Notes under the pieces: model-generated
Databases searched by the model: none
What the model was told of the DNA's origin: nothing
What the model saw: only the letters and a program-made list of their open reading frames with translations
Assembly (NCBI RefSeq): GCF_000312005.1
Contig: NZ_HE978588.1
Coordinates: forward strand, 2,698,141-2,762,140
Reading direction: 5' to 3'
DNA: 64,000 nucleotides
Origin: Cellulomonas massiliensis JC225
GTDB taxonomy: Bacteria > Actinomycetota > Actinomycetes > Actinomycetales > Cellulomonadaceae
Shown here: positions 1 through 10,803 of the stretch, one piece after another
Numbering within the stretch: position 1 is the stretch's first letter
Layout of the letters: each line of letters starts with the position of its first letter
Translations under genes and position numbers: made by a program

Positions 1-367
<367 letters not shown>

Positions 368-1348
368 TCAGAGGTCGAGCAGGTCCGCGGAGAGACCCGC
401 CTCGGTGTCGGGGATCCCGAGCTCCGCGGCCCGCTTGTCGGCCGTCGCCAGGAGGCGCCGGATCCGCCCGGCGACCGCGTCCTTCGTGAGGTTGGGCTGG
501 GCGAGGCGGCCGAGCTCCTCCAGCGAGGCGTCCTTGTGCGCCAGGCGCAGCTCGCCGGCCTCGCGCAGGTGCGCGGGCAGGTCGTCGCCGAGGATCTCGA
601 AGGCCCGCTCGACCCGCGCGCCGGCGGCGACGGCGGCCCGCGCGGAGCGGCGCAGGTTCGCGTCGTCGAAGTTGGCGAGCCGGTTCGCGGTGCCCCGCAC
701 CTCCCGGCGCACGCGCCGCTCCTCCCAGACCAGCATCGTCTGGTGCGCGCCGAGCCGGGTGAGCATCGCGGAGATCGCGTCGCCGTCGCGGATGACGACG
801 CGGTCCACGCCGCGCACCTCGCGCGCCTTCGACTGCACGCCGAGGCGCCGCGCGGCGCCGACGAGCGCGAGCGCCGCCTCCGGACCGGGGCAGGTGACCT
901 CGAGGGACGACGAGCGACCGGGCTCGGTCAGCGAGCCGTGGGCGAGGAAGGCCCCGCGCCAGGCCGCCTCCGCCTCGCCGACGCCCGCCGAGACCACCTG
1001 CGGGGGAAGCCCTCGCACCGGCCGGCCCCGGTTGTCGAGCAGGCCCGTCTGGCGGGCCAGCGACTCGCCGTCCTTGACGACGCGCACGACATAGTGGCTC
1101 CCCCGGCGCAGGCCGCCGCCCGAGACGACGATGATCTCGCTGTCGTGGCCGTAGACGTCCGCGATCGCCGTGCGCAGGCGGCGCGCGGCGGCGCCGGTGT
1201 CGAGCTCCGCCTCGATGACGATCCGGCCCGAGATGATGTGCAGGCCCCCGGCGAACCGCAGCGTCGCGGAGACCTCGGCCTTGCGGTACGAGGTCTTGTC
1301 CACCTTCAGACGAGCGAGCTCGTCCTTCACCTGTGCCGTCAGAGCCAT
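368..1348 (-). CDS. whiA: sporulation/cell-division transcription factor WhiA
   Basis: This 326-residue protein matches WhiA, a DNA-binding regulator that in Streptomyces works with WhiB on division and developmental genes and is kept in non-sporulating actinobacteria. The N-terminal two thirds resemble a degenerate LAGLIDADG fold. The C-terminal 90 residues are helix-turn-helix ([20 protein letters not shown]). I chose the ATG giving [11 protein letters not shown], the usual family N-terminus; an in-frame ATG three codons upstream (1357) is possible. A CAGGAT sequence before the start could be a weak ribosome site or a -10-like element. It follows yvcK by 52 bases and is probably the last gene of the uvrC-rapZ-yvcK-whiA unit. 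It lacks homing-nuclease function as far as the family is known. Confidence 0.95.
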   Translation of the reverse strand: MALTAQVKDELARLKVDKTSYRKAEVSATLRFAGGLHIISGRIVIEAELDTGAAARRLRTAIADVYGHDSEIIVVSGGGLRRGSHYVVRVVKDGESLARQTGLLDNRGRPVRGLPPQVVSAGVGEAEAAWRGAFLAHGSLTEPGRSSSLEVTCPGPEAALALVGAARRLGVQSKAREVRGVDRVVIRDGDAISAMLTRLGAHQTMLVWEERRVRREVRGTANRLANFDDANLRRSARAAVAAGARVERAFEILGDDLPAHLREAGELRLAHKDASLEELGRLAQPNLTKDAVAGRIRRLLATADKRAAELGIPDTEAGLSADLLDL

Positions 1349-1400
1349 GGGCGTCATCCTGCCATTCGGCCGCACCGCGCGGGACCGGTCCGCGGGGCGA

Positions 1401-2414
1401 TCATCCGCGCCGGCCGACGTCCCCCAGGAAGCCCTCGACGACGTCGCGGTAGGCCGCCGCGAGGCGCAGCGGGTCGTGCTGCGACGTGCCGTCGCCGCGC
1501 CCGACCTGGCGCAGCAGGACGCGCGCTCCGAGGGCGTCGGCGCTGGTCAGCAGCGCGTCGACGTCGTCGACGGTGGTGGGGTCGGCGATGACCGCGTCGA
1601 CGCGCAGGTCGGGCGCGTAGCGCGTCAGCACGTCGAGGTAGGCGTGCGCCGCCATGCCCGCCGTCTCGCCGTTCTCCTCGGGCGAGAGGTTGAGCGTGAC
1701 GATCCGCCGCGCGCTCGTCGTGACGAGCGCCTCACGCAGCTGCGGCACGAGCAGGTGCGGCAGCACGGACGTGTACCAGGACCCGGGGCCGAGGACGACC
1801 CACTCGGCGTCCCGCACCGCCGCCACGGCCTCCGGGCACGCGGGCGGGTCCGCCGGCTGCAGGCGCACCCGCTCGATGTCGACCGACACGGCGACGTGGC
1901 TCTGCCCCTGCACGACGGCCGTCGAGCCGTCGCGCCGGACGTCCGCCTCGATGCCCAGCGGGACCGCGGCCATCGGCAGCACCCGCCCGCGCGCGCCGAG
2001 CAGGCGACCGACCCAGTCCAGCCCGGCCACCGGGTCGCCCAGCAGCTCCCAGAGGGCGACGATGAGCAGGTTGCCGACCGAGTGCCGGTCGAGGTCGCCG
2101 TCGGTGCGGAAGCGGTGCTGGAGCACGTCGCGCCACGTCCGGCCCCAGTCGGAGTCGTCGCACAGCGCGGCCAGGGCCATGCGCAGGTCGCCGGGCGGCA
2201 GGACGCCCAGCTCGTCGCGCAGCCGGCCGGACGAGCCGCCGTCGTCAGCCACCGTCACGACGGCGGTGATCCGGTCGGTCATGAGCCGCAGCGCCGACAA
2301 CGACGCGGACAGCCCGTGGCCGCCGCCCAGCGCGACGACCGACGGCGCGAGCGAGCGGCTGCCCGGCGAGGGCGGTGGGGCGCCCGGGCCGGTCGGCTGG
2401 CCCACGGCGCTCAC
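1401..2414 (-). CDS. yvcK: gluconeogenesis factor YvcK (CofD-like, UDP-GlcNAc-binding)
   Basis: The 337-residue protein is a YvcK/CofD-like family member. YvcK (CuvA in mycobacteria) binds UDP-GlcNAc and is needed for growth on gluconeogenic carbon and for normal cell shape. The signature GGGHGL lies at residues 30-35, followed by the [10 protein letters not shown] motif near residue 58. The start is a GTG whose last two bases overlap the rapZ stop (GTGA), so translation is coupled to rapZ. The N-terminal 20 residues, rich in Pro and Gly, are probably disordered. The rapZ-yvcK-whiA order is one of the most conserved gene trios of Gram-positive bacteria. Confidence 0.95.
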   Translation of the reverse strand: MSAVGQPTGPGAPPPSPGSRSLAPSVVALGGGHGLSASLSALRLMTDRITAVVTVADDGGSSGRLRDELGVLPPGDLRMALAALCDDSDWGRTWRDVLQHRFRTDGDLDRHSVGNLLIVALWELLGDPVAGLDWVGRLLGARGRVLPMAAVPLGIEADVRRDGSTAVVQGQSHVAVSVDIERVRLQPADPPACPEAVAAVRDAEWVVLGPGSWYTSVLPHLLVPQLREALVTTSARRIVTLNLSPEENGETAGMAAHAYLDVLTRYAPDLRVDAVIADPTTVDDVDALLTSADALGARVLLRQVGRGDGTSQHDPLRLAAAYRDVVEGFLGDVGRRG

Positions 2415-3355
2415 TCCTTGCCGAGGTCGCGTGCCGAGACGGTGACCCGGTGCCCCGCGTCGCGCAGCCGCGCCGCGATGGCCTCGCTGACCGCGACCGA
2501 GCGGTGCTTGCCGCCGGTGCAGCCCACCGCGATGGTCACGTAGCGCTTCTCCTCGTCGAGGTAGCCCGCGAGCACGGGCTCGAGCGCGTCGACGTACCGG
2601 TCGACGAACACCCGGGCGCCCGGCAGCCCGAGGACGTAGTCGCGCACCGGCGCGTCCCGGCCGGTGAGGTGGCGCAGCTCGGTGATCCAGTACGGGTTGG
2701 AGAGGAACCGCACGTCGACCACGTGGTCGGCGTCCAGCGGGATGCCGTACTTGAAGCCGAACGAGAGCAGCGAGATCCGCAGCGTGTCGGCCTCGTCGCC
2801 CGCGACCGTCGCGCGCACCTCGCGCGCCAGGTCGTGCACGTTGAGCTCGGAGGTGTCGATCACCGTGTCGGCGCGCTCGCGGACGTCCGCGAGGATCGCG
2901 CGCTCCTCGGCGATGCCGTCGAGGATCCGGCCGTCGCCCTGCAGCGGGTGCGGGCGGCGCACCTGCTCGAACCGCCGCACCAGGACCTCGTCCGAGGCGT
3001 CGAGGAAGATGATCCGGTGGTCGATGCCCGCGTCGCGCAGCTGGTCGAGCACGTGCACGAGGTCGTTGAAGTAGCTGCGCGCGCGCACGTCCACCACCGC
3101 CGCGACGCGCTCGGCGCGCGTGCCCGCCGGGCCGCTCGTCAGCATGCCGACGAGGTGGACGAGCATCTGGGCGGGCAGGTTGTCGACGACGTACCAGTCG
3201 AGGTCCTCCAGGACCGCGGCCGCGCGGGTGCGTCCGGCGCCGGACATGCCGGTGATGACGATCAGCTGCGGCTGCTGCAGCCGCGGACCCTCGGTCGCGG
3301 CCTCGATCGCGGGGATGCCGGTGGGGACGGTGATCGGGGAGACCTCGTCGCTCAT
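2411..3355 (-). CDS. rapZ: RNase adapter RapZ / nucleotide-binding protein
   Basis: This 314-residue protein is RapZ (YvcJ). In E. coli RapZ presents the sRNA GlmZ to RNase E and senses glucosamine 6-phosphate; in Gram-positives its target is unclear. The P-loop is GMSGAGRT at residues 36-43, with Arg where Walker A normally has Lys. The C-terminal domain contains the conserved [10 protein letters not shown] stretch near residue 285. The ATG overlaps the uvrC stop (ATGA), and the stop overlaps the yvcK start, so three genes are linked. About 30 extra N-terminal residues precede the core and look unstructured. Confidence 0.95.
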   Translation of the reverse strand: MSDEVSPITVPTGIPAIEAATEGPRLQQPQLIVITGMSGAGRTRAAAVLEDLDWYVVDNLPAQMLVHLVGMLTSGPAGTRAERVAAVVDVRARSYFNDLVHVLDQLRDAGIDHRIIFLDASDEVLVRRFEQVRRPHPLQGDGRILDGIAEERAILADVRERADTVIDTSELNVHDLAREVRATVAGDEADTLRISLLSFGFKYGIPLDADHVVDVRFLSNPYWITELRHLTGRDAPVRDYVLGLPGARVFVDRYVDALEPVLAGYLDEEKRYVTIAVGCTGGKHRSVAVSEAIAARLRDAGHRVTVSARDLGKE

Positions 3356-5367
3356 GCGTCCAGCATGCCAGCCGGGCTCGCGCTCCCGGGCGCGGCGGCG
3401 GCGGGCGCGTCCGCCTGCTCCGGCGCCGGGGCCAGGGCCGCGACCACGGCCGCCGCGGTGCGCTGACCCATGCCGGGCACGCTGGCGATCTCCTCCACGC
3501 TGGCGGCGCGCAGCCGCTTCACCGACCCGAAGTGGCGCAGCAGGGCCGCCTTGCGGGCGGGCCCGAGACCGGCGACGTCGTCGAGCACCGAGGCCGTCAT
3601 GCCCTTGCTCCGGCGGCGCCGGTGGGCCTGGATGGCGAACCGGTGCGCCTCGTCGCGCAGCCGCTGGAGCATGTACAGGCCCTCGGACGAGCGCTCCAGG
3701 ATGACGGGGTACGGGTCGTCGGGGAGCCAGACCTCCTCGAGCCGCTTCGCGAGGCCCACCAGCGCCACGTCCTCGATGCCGAGCTCCGCCAGCGCCGCGG
3801 CCGCCGCCGCGACCTGAGGCGGCCCGCCGTCGACGACGACGAGGTTGGGCGGGTACGCGAACCGGACGGGTCGCCCCGTCGTCTCGTCGATCGGCCCCGA
3901 CCGCAGCGGCACGCCGTCCTCGTCCTCCCCCGCGTCCAGCTCGGGGTCGCGCGACTGCTCGCGCTCGGCGAGGTAGCGCCGGAAGCGGCGCGTGATGACC
4001 TCGTGCATCGCCTCGGTGTCGTCGCGGGCGCCCTCCCCGTGCGAGCCGCGCACCGTGAACAGGCGGTACTCGCTCTTGCGCGGCATGCCGTCCTCGAACA
4101 CGACCATCGACGCCGACTGGTAGGTCCCCTGGTTGTGCGAGACGTCGTAGCACTCGATGCGCAGCGGCGACTGGGCCAGGCCGAGCGCCTCCTGGATCTC
4201 CTGCAGTGCCTGGCTGCGCGTCGTCAGGTCCCCGGCCCGCCGGGTGCGGTGCAGCGCGAGCGCGTGCTCCGCGTTGCGCTGCACCGTCTCGGCCAGGGCC
4301 CGCTTGTCGCCGCGCTGCGGCACGCGGACCTGGACGCGCGAGCCGCGCAGCCCGGTCAGCCAGGCGCCCACCTGCTCGACGTCGTGCGGCAGCACGGGCA
4401 CCAGGATCTCCCGCGGCACGGCCTGCTCGTCGTCCACGCCGTAGACCTGCTGCAGCAGGTGCTCGACGAGCGTCGCGTCGTCGAGCTCCTCGACCTTCTC
4501 GACGACCCAGCCCCGCTGGCCGCGGATGCGCCCGTCGCGCACGTGGAACACCTGCACCGCCGCCTCGAGCTCGTCCCCCGCCAGGGCGAACACGTCGGCG
4601 TCCGTGCCGTCCGGGAGCACGACCGCGTTCTTCTCCATGGCGCGCTGCAGCGTCGCGATGTCGTCGCGCAGGCGCGCGGCCCGCTCGTAGTCGAGGTCGG
4701 CCGCCGCGTCCCTCATGCGCTGGGTGAGGCGGCGGACGAACCGCGCCGTGTCCCCCGCCATGAAGTCGCAGAAGTCCTGCGCGAGCTGGTGGTGGTCGTC
4801 GGGCGAGATCCGCCCGACGCACGGCGCCGAGCACTTGTCGATGTACCCGAGAAGGCACGGCCGGCCCTGCTGGCGGGCGCGCTTGAAGACGCCCGAGGAG
4901 CAGGTGCGCACGGGGAACACGCGCAGCAGCAGGTCGACGGTCTCCCGGATCGCCCACGCGTGCGCGTAGGGGCCGAAGTACCGCGTCCCCTTGCGCTTGG
5001 CGCCGCGCATCACCTGGATCCGGGGGTACTCGTCTGCCATCGTGACCGCGAGGTACGGGTACGACTTGTCGTCGCGGTACTTGACGTTGAACCGCGGGTC
5101 GAACTCCTTGATCCAGCTGTACTCCAGCGCGAGGGCGGCGACCTCGGTCGGCACCACGGTCCACTCCACCGAGGAGGCGGAGGTCACCATGGTGAACGTC
5201 CGCGGGTGCAGGTTCGCCGGGTCCTGGAAGTAGCTGTTGAGCCGCTGGCGCAGGCTCTTGGCCTTGCCGACGTAGATCACGCGCCCGTGCGCGTCCCGGA
5301 ACCGGTAGACGCCCGGCTGGTCCGGGATCTCCCCCGGGGCAGGGCGGTACGTCGCGGGATCGGCCAT
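3352..5367 (-). CDS. uvrC: excinuclease ABC subunit UvrC
   Basis: UvrC makes both incisions in nucleotide-excision repair after UvrB has loaded at a lesion. The 671-residue sequence has the GIY-YIG 3' nuclease at the N-terminus (GVY at 19-21, IYVG at 31-34), a cysteine-rich segment near residue 155-185, a UVR (UvrB-binding) motif around 215-250, the RNase H-like 5' nuclease domain (CYDVSHNQG), and tandem helix-hairpin-helix motifs at the C-terminus ([23 protein letters not shown]). The start has no Shine-Dalgarno sequence; TAGGCT sits six bases before the ATG, so the message is probably leaderless. It heads the unit that continues into rapZ. Confidence 0.97.
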   Translation of the reverse strand: MADPATYRPAPGEIPDQPGVYRFRDAHGRVIYVGKAKSLRQRLNSYFQDPANLHPRTFTMVTSASSVEWTVVPTEVAALALEYSWIKEFDPRFNVKYRDDKSYPYLAVTMADEYPRIQVMRGAKRKGTRYFGPYAHAWAIRETVDLLLRVFPVRTCSSGVFKRARQQGRPCLLGYIDKCSAPCVGRISPDDHHQLAQDFCDFMAGDTARFVRRLTQRMRDAAADLDYERAARLRDDIATLQRAMEKNAVVLPDGTDADVFALAGDELEAAVQVFHVRDGRIRGQRGWVVEKVEELDDATLVEHLLQQVYGVDDEQAVPREILVPVLPHDVEQVGAWLTGLRGSRVQVRVPQRGDKRALAETVQRNAEHALALHRTRRAGDLTTRSQALQEIQEALGLAQSPLRIECYDVSHNQGTYQSASMVVFEDGMPRKSEYRLFTVRGSHGEGARDDTEAMHEVITRRFRRYLAEREQSRDPELDAGEDEDGVPLRSGPIDETTGRPVRFAYPPNLVVVDGGPPQVAAAAAALAELGIEDVALVGLAKRLEEVWLPDDPYPVILERSSEGLYMLQRLRDEAHRFAIQAHRRRRSKGMTASVLDDVAGLGPARKAALLRHFGSVKRLRAASVEEIASVPGMGQRTAAAVVAALAPAPEQADAPAAAAPGSASPAGMLDA

Positions 5368-5373
5368 GCCACC

Positions 5374-5379
5374 AGCCTA
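5374..5379 (-). promoter_or_regulatory. -10 hexamer of a leaderless uvrC promoter
   Basis: TAGGCT in the mRNA sense lies six bases before the uvrC ATG. That distance puts the transcript start at or next to the start codon. No ribosome site is present. Confidence 0.65.
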
Positions 5380-5427
5380 TGTCGGCGTACCGACGCGGCC
5401 GGCCCCGCGGCCGGATGGCGAGGCAGT

Positions 5428-5444
5428 TGCACAACAGTTGTGCA
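5428..5444. promoter_or_regulatory. 17-bp perfect dyad, likely operator of the divergent regulator
   Basis: The sequence TGCACAACAGTTGTGCA is an exact inverted repeat of two 8-base arms around one central base. A third half-site-like CTGTGCA follows at 5451-5457. It lies between the divergent uvrC and winged-helix regulator genes, about 29 bases before the regulator start. By analogy with ArsR-like proteins it is probably an autoregulatory site controlling the regulator and the MFS gene. Confidence 0.7.
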
Positions 5445-5472
5445 CATCTTCTGTGCATGCTTGACTCGCGCC

Positions 5473-6054
5473 ATGAGCACCTCCGAGCCGCAGGGCACCA
5501 TCCGCCTGGACGCGCACGCGATCCGCGTCCTCGCCCACCCGCTGCGGGCGCGGGCGCTGACCGCCCTGCGGGTGGACGGCCCCGCGACGGCCACCACGCT
5601 GGCGGCGCGGCTCGGCACCCACACCGGCGCGACGAGCTACCACCTGCGGCGGCTCGCGTCCGTGGGCCTCGTCGAGGAGACGGGCGAGGGCCGCGGCCGC
5701 GAGCGGTGGTGGCGGCCGACGTCGCGGTCGCACTCGTTCTTCGCGAGCGACGTCGAGGACTCCCCCGACGCGCGCGCCTCGCTCACCTGGCTGCGGCTGC
5801 ACTACCTGGAGCAGCTGGAGGAGCGGGCCGCCCTCTGGTACGCCCACGAGCACGAGCACAACCGGGCCTGGCAGGACGCGGCCGGCACGTCGGACGAGGT
5901 GCTCGCGCTCGACGCCGCGGGCACCGCGGCGCTCGTCGAGGAGCTCACCGCGGTCGTCGAGCGGTTCCGCGGCCGGCCGGCCAGCGACGCGGACGACGTG
6001 CGCCGGGTGTTCGTCGCGGTCACCGCGCTGCCCGAGGTCGGTCCGGCGCGATGA
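5473..6054 (+). CDS. ArsR-like winged-helix transcriptional regulator
   Basis: This 193-residue protein has an N-terminal winged helix-turn-helix (about residues 8-85) of the ArsR/HTH_20 type: HPLRARALTAL, then the recognition region GATSYHLRRLASVGLV. The C-terminal half is a charged helical sensor or dimer domain with no metal-binding Cys pair, so an organic ligand is more likely than a metal. Its stop overlaps the start of the MFS gene (ATGA), so the two are co-translated and the exporter is the obvious target. No Shine-Dalgarno sequence is seen; a weak TTGACT at 5461-5466 with TTGTGC 17 bases upstream could be the promoter. The ligand is unknown. Confidence 0.88.
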   Translation: MSTSEPQGTIRLDAHAIRVLAHPLRARALTALRVDGPATATTLAARLGTHTGATSYHLRRLASVGLVEETGEGRGRERWWRPTSRSHSFFASDVEDSPDARASLTWLRLHYLEQLEERAALWYAHEHEHNRAWQDAAGTSDEVLALDAAGTAALVEELTAVVERFRGRPASDADDVRRVFVAVTALPEVGPAR

Positions 6055-7376
6055 CCGGCCCCGAGACGCCCGCACGCGCAGGCGCGCCGGCGTCGCTGCG
6101 CCGGCTGCGCCGCGTCTTCCTCGTCCTCACCGCGCTGCGCTGGCTGCCCGTGGGCCTGACCGTGCCGGTGACGCTGCTGCTGCCGCTCGGCCGCGGGCTG
6201 TCGCTGGCGGACGTCGGCGTCGCGATCGCGATGCAGGGGCTCCTCGTGCTCGCGCTCGAGCTCCCCACCGGCGCCCTGGCGGACACGCTCGGCCGACGGC
6301 GGGTGCTGCTCGCGGCGGCAGCCGTGGGCGTCGTCGCCACAGGCGTCATCCTGGCCGCGCACACGCTCGCGGCGTTCGCCGTCGGGTGGGCGCTGCAGGG
6401 GGTCTTCCGGGCGCTCGACAGCGGGCCGCTCGAGGCCTGGTTCGTCGACGCGGCGCTCGAGCACGGCCCGCAGGCGCGCGTCGACCGAGGCCTGAGCGCC
6501 CAGGGCGTCGTGCTCGGCGTCGCGCTCGGCGGCGGCGCGCTCGCCGGCGGGGCGCTCGTCGCGTGGCACCCGGTGGCCGACCGCGACGCGCTGGCCCTGC
6601 CCGTCGCGGTGGCGCTCGCGCTGCAGGTGGTGTCCCTGGTCGCGATCGCCTGCCTCATGCACGAGCCGCGCCGCACCGCCGCCGGCGTCCGCGGGGTCGC
6701 GCGTGCGGTCCGGTCCGCGCCGGGCGCGGTCCGCGGCGGCCTCGGCCTCCTGCGGCGGGACCACGTGCTGCTGTGCCTCGTGGCGGTCGAGCTCTCCTGG
6801 GGCTTCGGGATCGTCGCGTTCGAGACCCTCACCCCGGTCCGCGTGGCCGACCTGCTCGCCGACGACGCGCGCGCGGCGGCCGTGGTGGGTCCCGCGACCG
6901 CCGCCGCGTGGCTGGTCTCCGCCGGCGGGGCGGCGCTGCTGCCGTGGTGCAGCCGGCGGTGGGGCGTCGCCCGGTGCGCGATGGCGCTGCGCGTCCTGCA
7001 GGGCGCCACCGTCGTGGGCATCGGCCTCGCCACCGGCCTCGTCGGGGTGCTCGCCGCGTACCTCGCTTGCTACGCCGTGCACGGGGCGTCGTCGCCGGCG
7101 CACATGACGCTGCTGCACGCGCGGGCCACGGGGTCCGAGCGGGCCACCGTGCTCTCGCTGAACTCGATGGTCGGGCAGCCCGCCGCCGCGCTGGGCTCCG
7201 TGGTGCTCACGGCGCTCGCGGGAGCCCGCTCGCTGCCGCTGGCGTTCGTGGTCGCCGGCGCCGTGCTCGCCTCCGCGGCGCCGCTCTACCTGCCCGCCCG
7301 CCGCGCTGAGCGCGGCGGCGACGCGGCCGGCGCGCCCGCGGTCCGCACCGGGACGGGCGCGGCGACGGCCCGCTAG
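6051..7376 (+). CDS. MFS transporter, probable drug or metabolite exporter
   Basis: The 441-residue integral membrane protein has about twelve hydrophobic segments in the major facilitator layout. The motif A-like loop between helices 2 and 3 reads GALADTLGRRRV at residues 74-85. It resembles the small-molecule exporters often paired with ArsR/HTH_20 regulators. It starts inside the stop codon of the regulator gene, so it is the effector of that pair. The C-terminal 25 residues are a basic, low-complexity cytoplasmic tail. Its TAG stop doubles as the first half of the -10 hexamer of the next gene. The substrate cannot be deduced. Confidence 0.88.
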   Translation: MTGPETPARAGAPASLRRLRRVFLVLTALRWLPVGLTVPVTLLLPLGRGLSLADVGVAIAMQGLLVLALELPTGALADTLGRRRVLLAAAAVGVVATGVILAAHTLAAFAVGWALQGVFRALDSGPLEAWFVDAALEHGPQARVDRGLSAQGVVLGVALGGGALAGGALVAWHPVADRDALALPVAVALALQVVSLVAIACLMHEPRRTAAGVRGVARAVRSAPGAVRGGLGLLRRDHVLLCLVAVELSWGFGIVAFETLTPVRVADLLADDARAAAVVGPATAAAWLVSAGGAALLPWCSRRWGVARCAMALRVLQGATVVGIGLATGLVGVLAAYLACYAVHGASSPAHMTLLHARATGSERATVLSLNSMVGQPAAALGSVVLTALAGARSLPLAFVVAGAVLASAAPLYLPARRAERGGDAAGAPAVRTGTGAATAR

Positions 7377-7379
7377 CGT
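7374..7379 (+). promoter_or_regulatory. -10 hexamer of a leaderless promoter inside the MFS stop codon
   Basis: TAGCGT begins with the TAG stop of the MFS gene and ends six bases before the osmC-like ATG. It fits TANNNT, and no ribosome site is present. Confidence 0.65.
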
Positions 7380-7385
7380 GGACGG

Positions 7386-7898
7386 ATGGCGCTCCTGCAC
7401 TCGTACTCGGTGGACCTGACCTGGACCGGCGCGGGCAGCGTCGGGACCGCGACGTACACCTCGTACGGCCGCGACCACGTGCTGACGGGCGGCGACAAGC
7501 CGCCCCTCGCGGGCACGTCGGACCCGCAGTTCCGGGGCGACGCGTCACGCTGGTCCCCCGAGGACCTGCTGGTGGGCGCGCTCAGCCAGTGCCACATGCT
7601 GTGGTTCCTGCACCTCGCGGCGGCCGCCGGGGTCGTCGTCGTCGGCTACTCGGACTCCGCGGCCGGCACGATGCGCATCGAGGCGGCGGGCCACGGCCAG
7701 TTCCGCGACGTCACGCTCCACCCGCGGGTGGTGGTGCGCGGCGCGGTGCGCGCCGACGGCTCGCCGCTCACGGACGAGCACCTCGCCGACCTCCACCACG
7801 CCGCGCACGAGCACTGCTTCATCGCCCGGTCGGTGAACTTCCCGGTGCGGGTCGAGCCCGTGCCGGTGCTGCACGAGACGACCGCCGCCGGCGCCTGA
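7386..7898 (+). CDS. OsmC family peroxiredoxin-like protein
   Basis: The 170-residue protein belongs to the OsmC/Ohr superfamily, which reduces organic hydroperoxides in the cytoplasm with a reactive cysteine pair. Both cysteines are visible: Cys69 in ALSQCHMLWF and Cys144 in HEHCFIARSV. The spacing and the length fit the YhfA-like OsmC branch rather than Ohr proper. It is probably its own transcription unit (leaderless hexamer at 7374-7379) and ends in a hairpin shared with the convergent uvrA gene. Physiological substrate is not evident. Confidence 0.9.
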   Translation: MALLHSYSVDLTWTGAGSVGTATYTSYGRDHVLTGGDKPPLAGTSDPQFRGDASRWSPEDLLVGALSQCHMLWFLHLAAAAGVVVVGYSDSAAGTMRIEAAGHGQFRDVTLHPRVVVRGAVRADGSPLTDEHLADLHHAAHEHCFIARSVNFPVRVEPVPVLHETTAAGA

Positions 7899-7918
7899 CG
7901 GCGCCGTCCGTCAGGCGC
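7891..7918. terminator. bidirectional hairpin covering both stop codons (osmC-like / uvrA)
   Basis: Eleven-base perfect arms (7891-7901 and 7908-7918) flank a 6-base loop. The TGA of the plus-strand gene (7896-7898) and that of uvrA (7911-7913) both lie inside the stem. There is no T tract, as is common for actinobacterial terminators. Confidence 0.7.
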
Positions 7919-10772
7919 TCGCGCGCTCCCGCTCCGGCTCGAGCACCTCCGCGAGGAAGCGGCCGGTGTGGCTCGCCTTGACGCCCGCGACGTGCTCGGG
8001 CGTGCCCTCCGCGACGACCGTGCCGCCGCCGGAGCCGCCCTCCGGGCCCATGTCGACGACCCAGTCGGCGTTCTTGATGACGTCGAGGTTGTGCTCGATC
8101 ACGATGACGGAGTTGCCCTTGTCGACGAGCGACTGCAGGACCCCGAGCAGCTTGCGGATGTCCTCGAAGTGCAGACCCGTCGTCGGCTCGTCGAGCACGT
8201 AGACGGTCCGTCCGGTCGAACGGCGCTGCAGCTCCGAGGCGAGCTTCACGCGCTGCGCCTCGCCGCCCGAGAGCGTCGGCGCGGGCTGGCCGAGCCGCAC
8301 GTACCCGAGACCGACGTCCACCAGGGTGCTGAGGTGACGGGAGATGGCCGGCACGGCGGCGAAGAACTCCGCCGCCTCCTCGATGGGCATCGCGAGCACG
8401 TCCGCCACGGTCTTGCCCTTGAAGTGCACCTCGAGCGTCTCGCGGTTGTAGCGGGCGCCGTGGCAGACCTCGCACGGCACGTACACGTCCGGCAGGAAGT
8501 TCATCTCGATCTTGATCGTGCCGTCGCCGGAGCACGCCTCGCAGCGCCCGCCCTTGACGTTGAACGAGAACCGGCCAGGGGTGTAGCCGCGGACCTTCGC
8601 TTCGGTCGTCTCGGCGAACAGGCGGCGCACGTGGTCCCAGACGCCGGTGTACGTCGCGGGGTTCGACCGCGGCGTGCGCCCGATCGGGCCCTGGTCGACG
8701 TGCACGACCTTGTCGAGGTTCTCGAGCCCGGTCACGCGCCGGTGGCGGCCCGGCACCTGACGCGCACCGTTCAGCTCGTTCGCCAGCACCGTGTACAGGA
8801 TGGAGTTCACGAGCGTCGACTTGCCCGAGCCCGACACGCCCGTGACCGCGGTCAGCGTGCCGAGCGGGAAGGACACGTCGACGTTGCGCAGGTTGTGCTC
8901 GCGCGCCCCGTGGACCGTGAGCTGCCGTGACCGGTCGACCGGCCGGCGCACCTGCGGCATCGGGATCGAGCGCCTGCCGGACAGGTACGCCCCCGTGATC
9001 GACTCGGTGGACGCGAGCAGGCCCTCGAGGTCGCCGGAGTGCACGACCTTGCCGCCGTGCTCCCCCGCACCCGGACCGATGTCGACGATCCAGTCGGCCG
9101 TGCGGATGGTGTCCTCGTCGTGCTCGACGACGATCAGCGTGTTGCCCAGGTCGCGCAGCCGCGTGAGCGTGTCGATGAGGCGCCGGTTGTCGCGCTGGTG
9201 CAGACCGATCGAGGGCTCGTCGAGCACGTACAGGACGCCGACGAGCCCCGACCCGATCTGCGTCGCGAGGCGGATGCGCTGGGCCTCGCCACCGGAGAGC
9301 GTCCCCGCCGGTCGCGTGAGGGACAGGTAGTCCAGGCCCACGTCCAGCAGGAAGCCCAGGCGCGCCTGGATCTCCTTCAGCACCTGCGCGGCGATCGCCC
9401 GCTCGCGCTCGCCGAGCTCGAGCGCGTCGAGGAAGTCGCGGGCCTCGCGGATGGGCAGCTCGCAGACCTCGGCGATCGACCGGCCGCCCACCTTGACGGC
9501 GAGGACCTCCGGCTTGAGCCGCGCGCCCTGGCAGACGGGGCACGGGACCTCGCGCATGAAGGCCTCGTACTTCTCCTTGCTCCAGTCCGAGTCGGTCTCC
9601 TGGTGCCGGCGCTGGAGGAAGGTCAGGACCCCCTCGAACCCGGTCGAGTACTGGCGCTCCCGACCCCAGCGGTTGCGGTAGCGGACCTTCACCTCGTGGT
9701 TCTGACCGTGCAGGACCGCGTTCTTCGCGCGCTGCGGCAGCGCCCGCCACGGGGCCGTCATCGAGAAGCCCATGTCGTCGGCGAGCGCCGTCAGGACGCG
9801 CTGGAAGTACTCGGCCGACATCTGCGCCCACGGCGCCACCGCACCCTCGGAGAGCGAGAGCTCCTCGTCCGGGACGACCAGCTCGGGGTCGACCTCGAGC
9901 CGCGAGCCGATCCCCGTGCACTCGGGGCAGGCGCCGTACGGCGCGTTGAAGGAGAACGTCCGCGGCTCGATCTCGTCGAGCGTGAGCTCGTGGTCGTTGG
10001 GGCACGCGCGGTTCTCCGAGAACCGCCGCTCGCGGCCGGGGTCGTCGGCGTCCGCGTCCACGAGGTCGATCACGACGAGGCCGCCGGCGAGGCCCAGCGC
10101 CGTCTCGATCGAGTCCGTGAGGCGCTGCTTGACCCCGTCGCGCGCCACGAGGCGGTCGACCACGACCTCGATGTCGTGCTTGAGCTTCTTCTCCAGCGCG
10201 GGCGGCTCGGCGAGCTGGACGACCTCGCCGTCGACGCGCGCCCGCGCGAAGCCCTTGGTCTGCAGCTCGCGGAACAGGTCGGCGTACTCGCCCTTGCGGC
10301 CGCGCACGACGGGCGCGAGCACCTGGTACCGGGTGCCCTCGGGCAGCTCGAGCAGGCGGTCGACGATCTGCTGGGGGGTCTGCGCCGTCACGCGCTCGCC
10401 GCAGACCGGGCAGTGCTGCGTGCCGGCCCGGGCGAAGAGCAGGCGCAGGTAGTCGTAGACCTCGGTGATGGTGCCGACCGTCGAGCGCGGGTTGCGGTTC
10501 GTCGACTTCTGGTCGATCGACACCGCGGGCGACAGGCCCTCGATGAAGTCGACGTCGGGCTTGTCCATCTGGCCGAGGAACTGGCGCGCGTACGCGGAGA
10601 GCGACTCGACGTAGCGGCGCTGACCCTCCGCGAAGATCGTGTCGAACGCGAGCGAGGACTTGCCCGACCCCGACAGCCCCGTGAAGACGATCAGCCGGTC
10701 CCGGGGGAGGTCGAGGTCCACGTTGCGGAGGTTGTGCTCGCGGGCGCCCTGCACCACCAGTCGATCGTTCAC
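7911..10772 (-). CDS. uvrA: excinuclease ABC subunit UvrA
   Basis: UvrA is the damage-recognising ABC-type ATPase dimer that loads UvrB. The 953-residue protein has two P-loops (GLSGSGKS at 32-39 and GVSGSGKS in the second half), two ABC signatures (LSGGEAQRI and LSGGEAQRV), and the zinc modules CPND...CPEC and CEAC...CEVC. I chose the GTG giving [18 protein letters not shown], the standard family start; there is no Shine-Dalgarno sequence, but TAGACT sits seven bases upstream. A LexA box lies just beyond. Its end is shared with a hairpin facing the osmC-like gene. Complete and apparently functional. Confidence 0.97.
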   Translation of the reverse strand: MNDRLVVQGAREHNLRNVDLDLPRDRLIVFTGLSGSGKSSLAFDTIFAEGQRRYVESLSAYARQFLGQMDKPDVDFIEGLSPAVSIDQKSTNRNPRSTVGTITEVYDYLRLLFARAGTQHCPVCGERVTAQTPQQIVDRLLELPEGTRYQVLAPVVRGRKGEYADLFRELQTKGFARARVDGEVVQLAEPPALEKKLKHDIEVVVDRLVARDGVKQRLTDSIETALGLAGGLVVIDLVDADADDPGRERRFSENRACPNDHELTLDEIEPRTFSFNAPYGACPECTGIGSRLEVDPELVVPDEELSLSEGAVAPWAQMSAEYFQRVLTALADDMGFSMTAPWRALPQRAKNAVLHGQNHEVKVRYRNRWGRERQYSTGFEGVLTFLQRRHQETDSDWSKEKYEAFMREVPCPVCQGARLKPEVLAVKVGGRSIAEVCELPIREARDFLDALELGERERAIAAQVLKEIQARLGFLLDVGLDYLSLTRPAGTLSGGEAQRIRLATQIGSGLVGVLYVLDEPSIGLHQRDNRRLIDTLTRLRDLGNTLIVVEHDEDTIRTADWIVDIGPGAGEHGGKVVHSGDLEGLLASTESITGAYLSGRRSIPMPQVRRPVDRSRQLTVHGAREHNLRNVDVSFPLGTLTAVTGVSGSGKSTLVNSILYTVLANELNGARQVPGRHRRVTGLENLDKVVHVDQGPIGRTPRSNPATYTGVWDHVRRLFAETTEAKVRGYTPGRFSFNVKGGRCEACSGDGTIKIEMNFLPDVYVPCEVCHGARYNRETLEVHFKGKTVADVLAMPIEEAAEFFAAVPAISRHLSTLVDVGLGYVRLGQPAPTLSGGEAQRVKLASELQRRSTGRTVYVLDEPTTGLHFEDIRKLLGVLQSLVDKGNSVIVIEHNLDVIKNADWVVDMGPEGGSGGGTVVAEGTPEHVAGVKASHTGRFLAEVLEPERERASA

Positions 10773-10779
10773 GCGCGGA

Positions 10780-10785
10780 AGTCTA
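10780..10785 (-). promoter_or_regulatory. -10 hexamer of uvrA
   Basis: TAGACT (mRNA sense) ends seven bases before the uvrA GTG and fits the leaderless layout seen at other gene heads here. Confidence 0.65.
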
Positions 10786-10803
10786 CGTTCCGCGACTGAC
10801 AGT

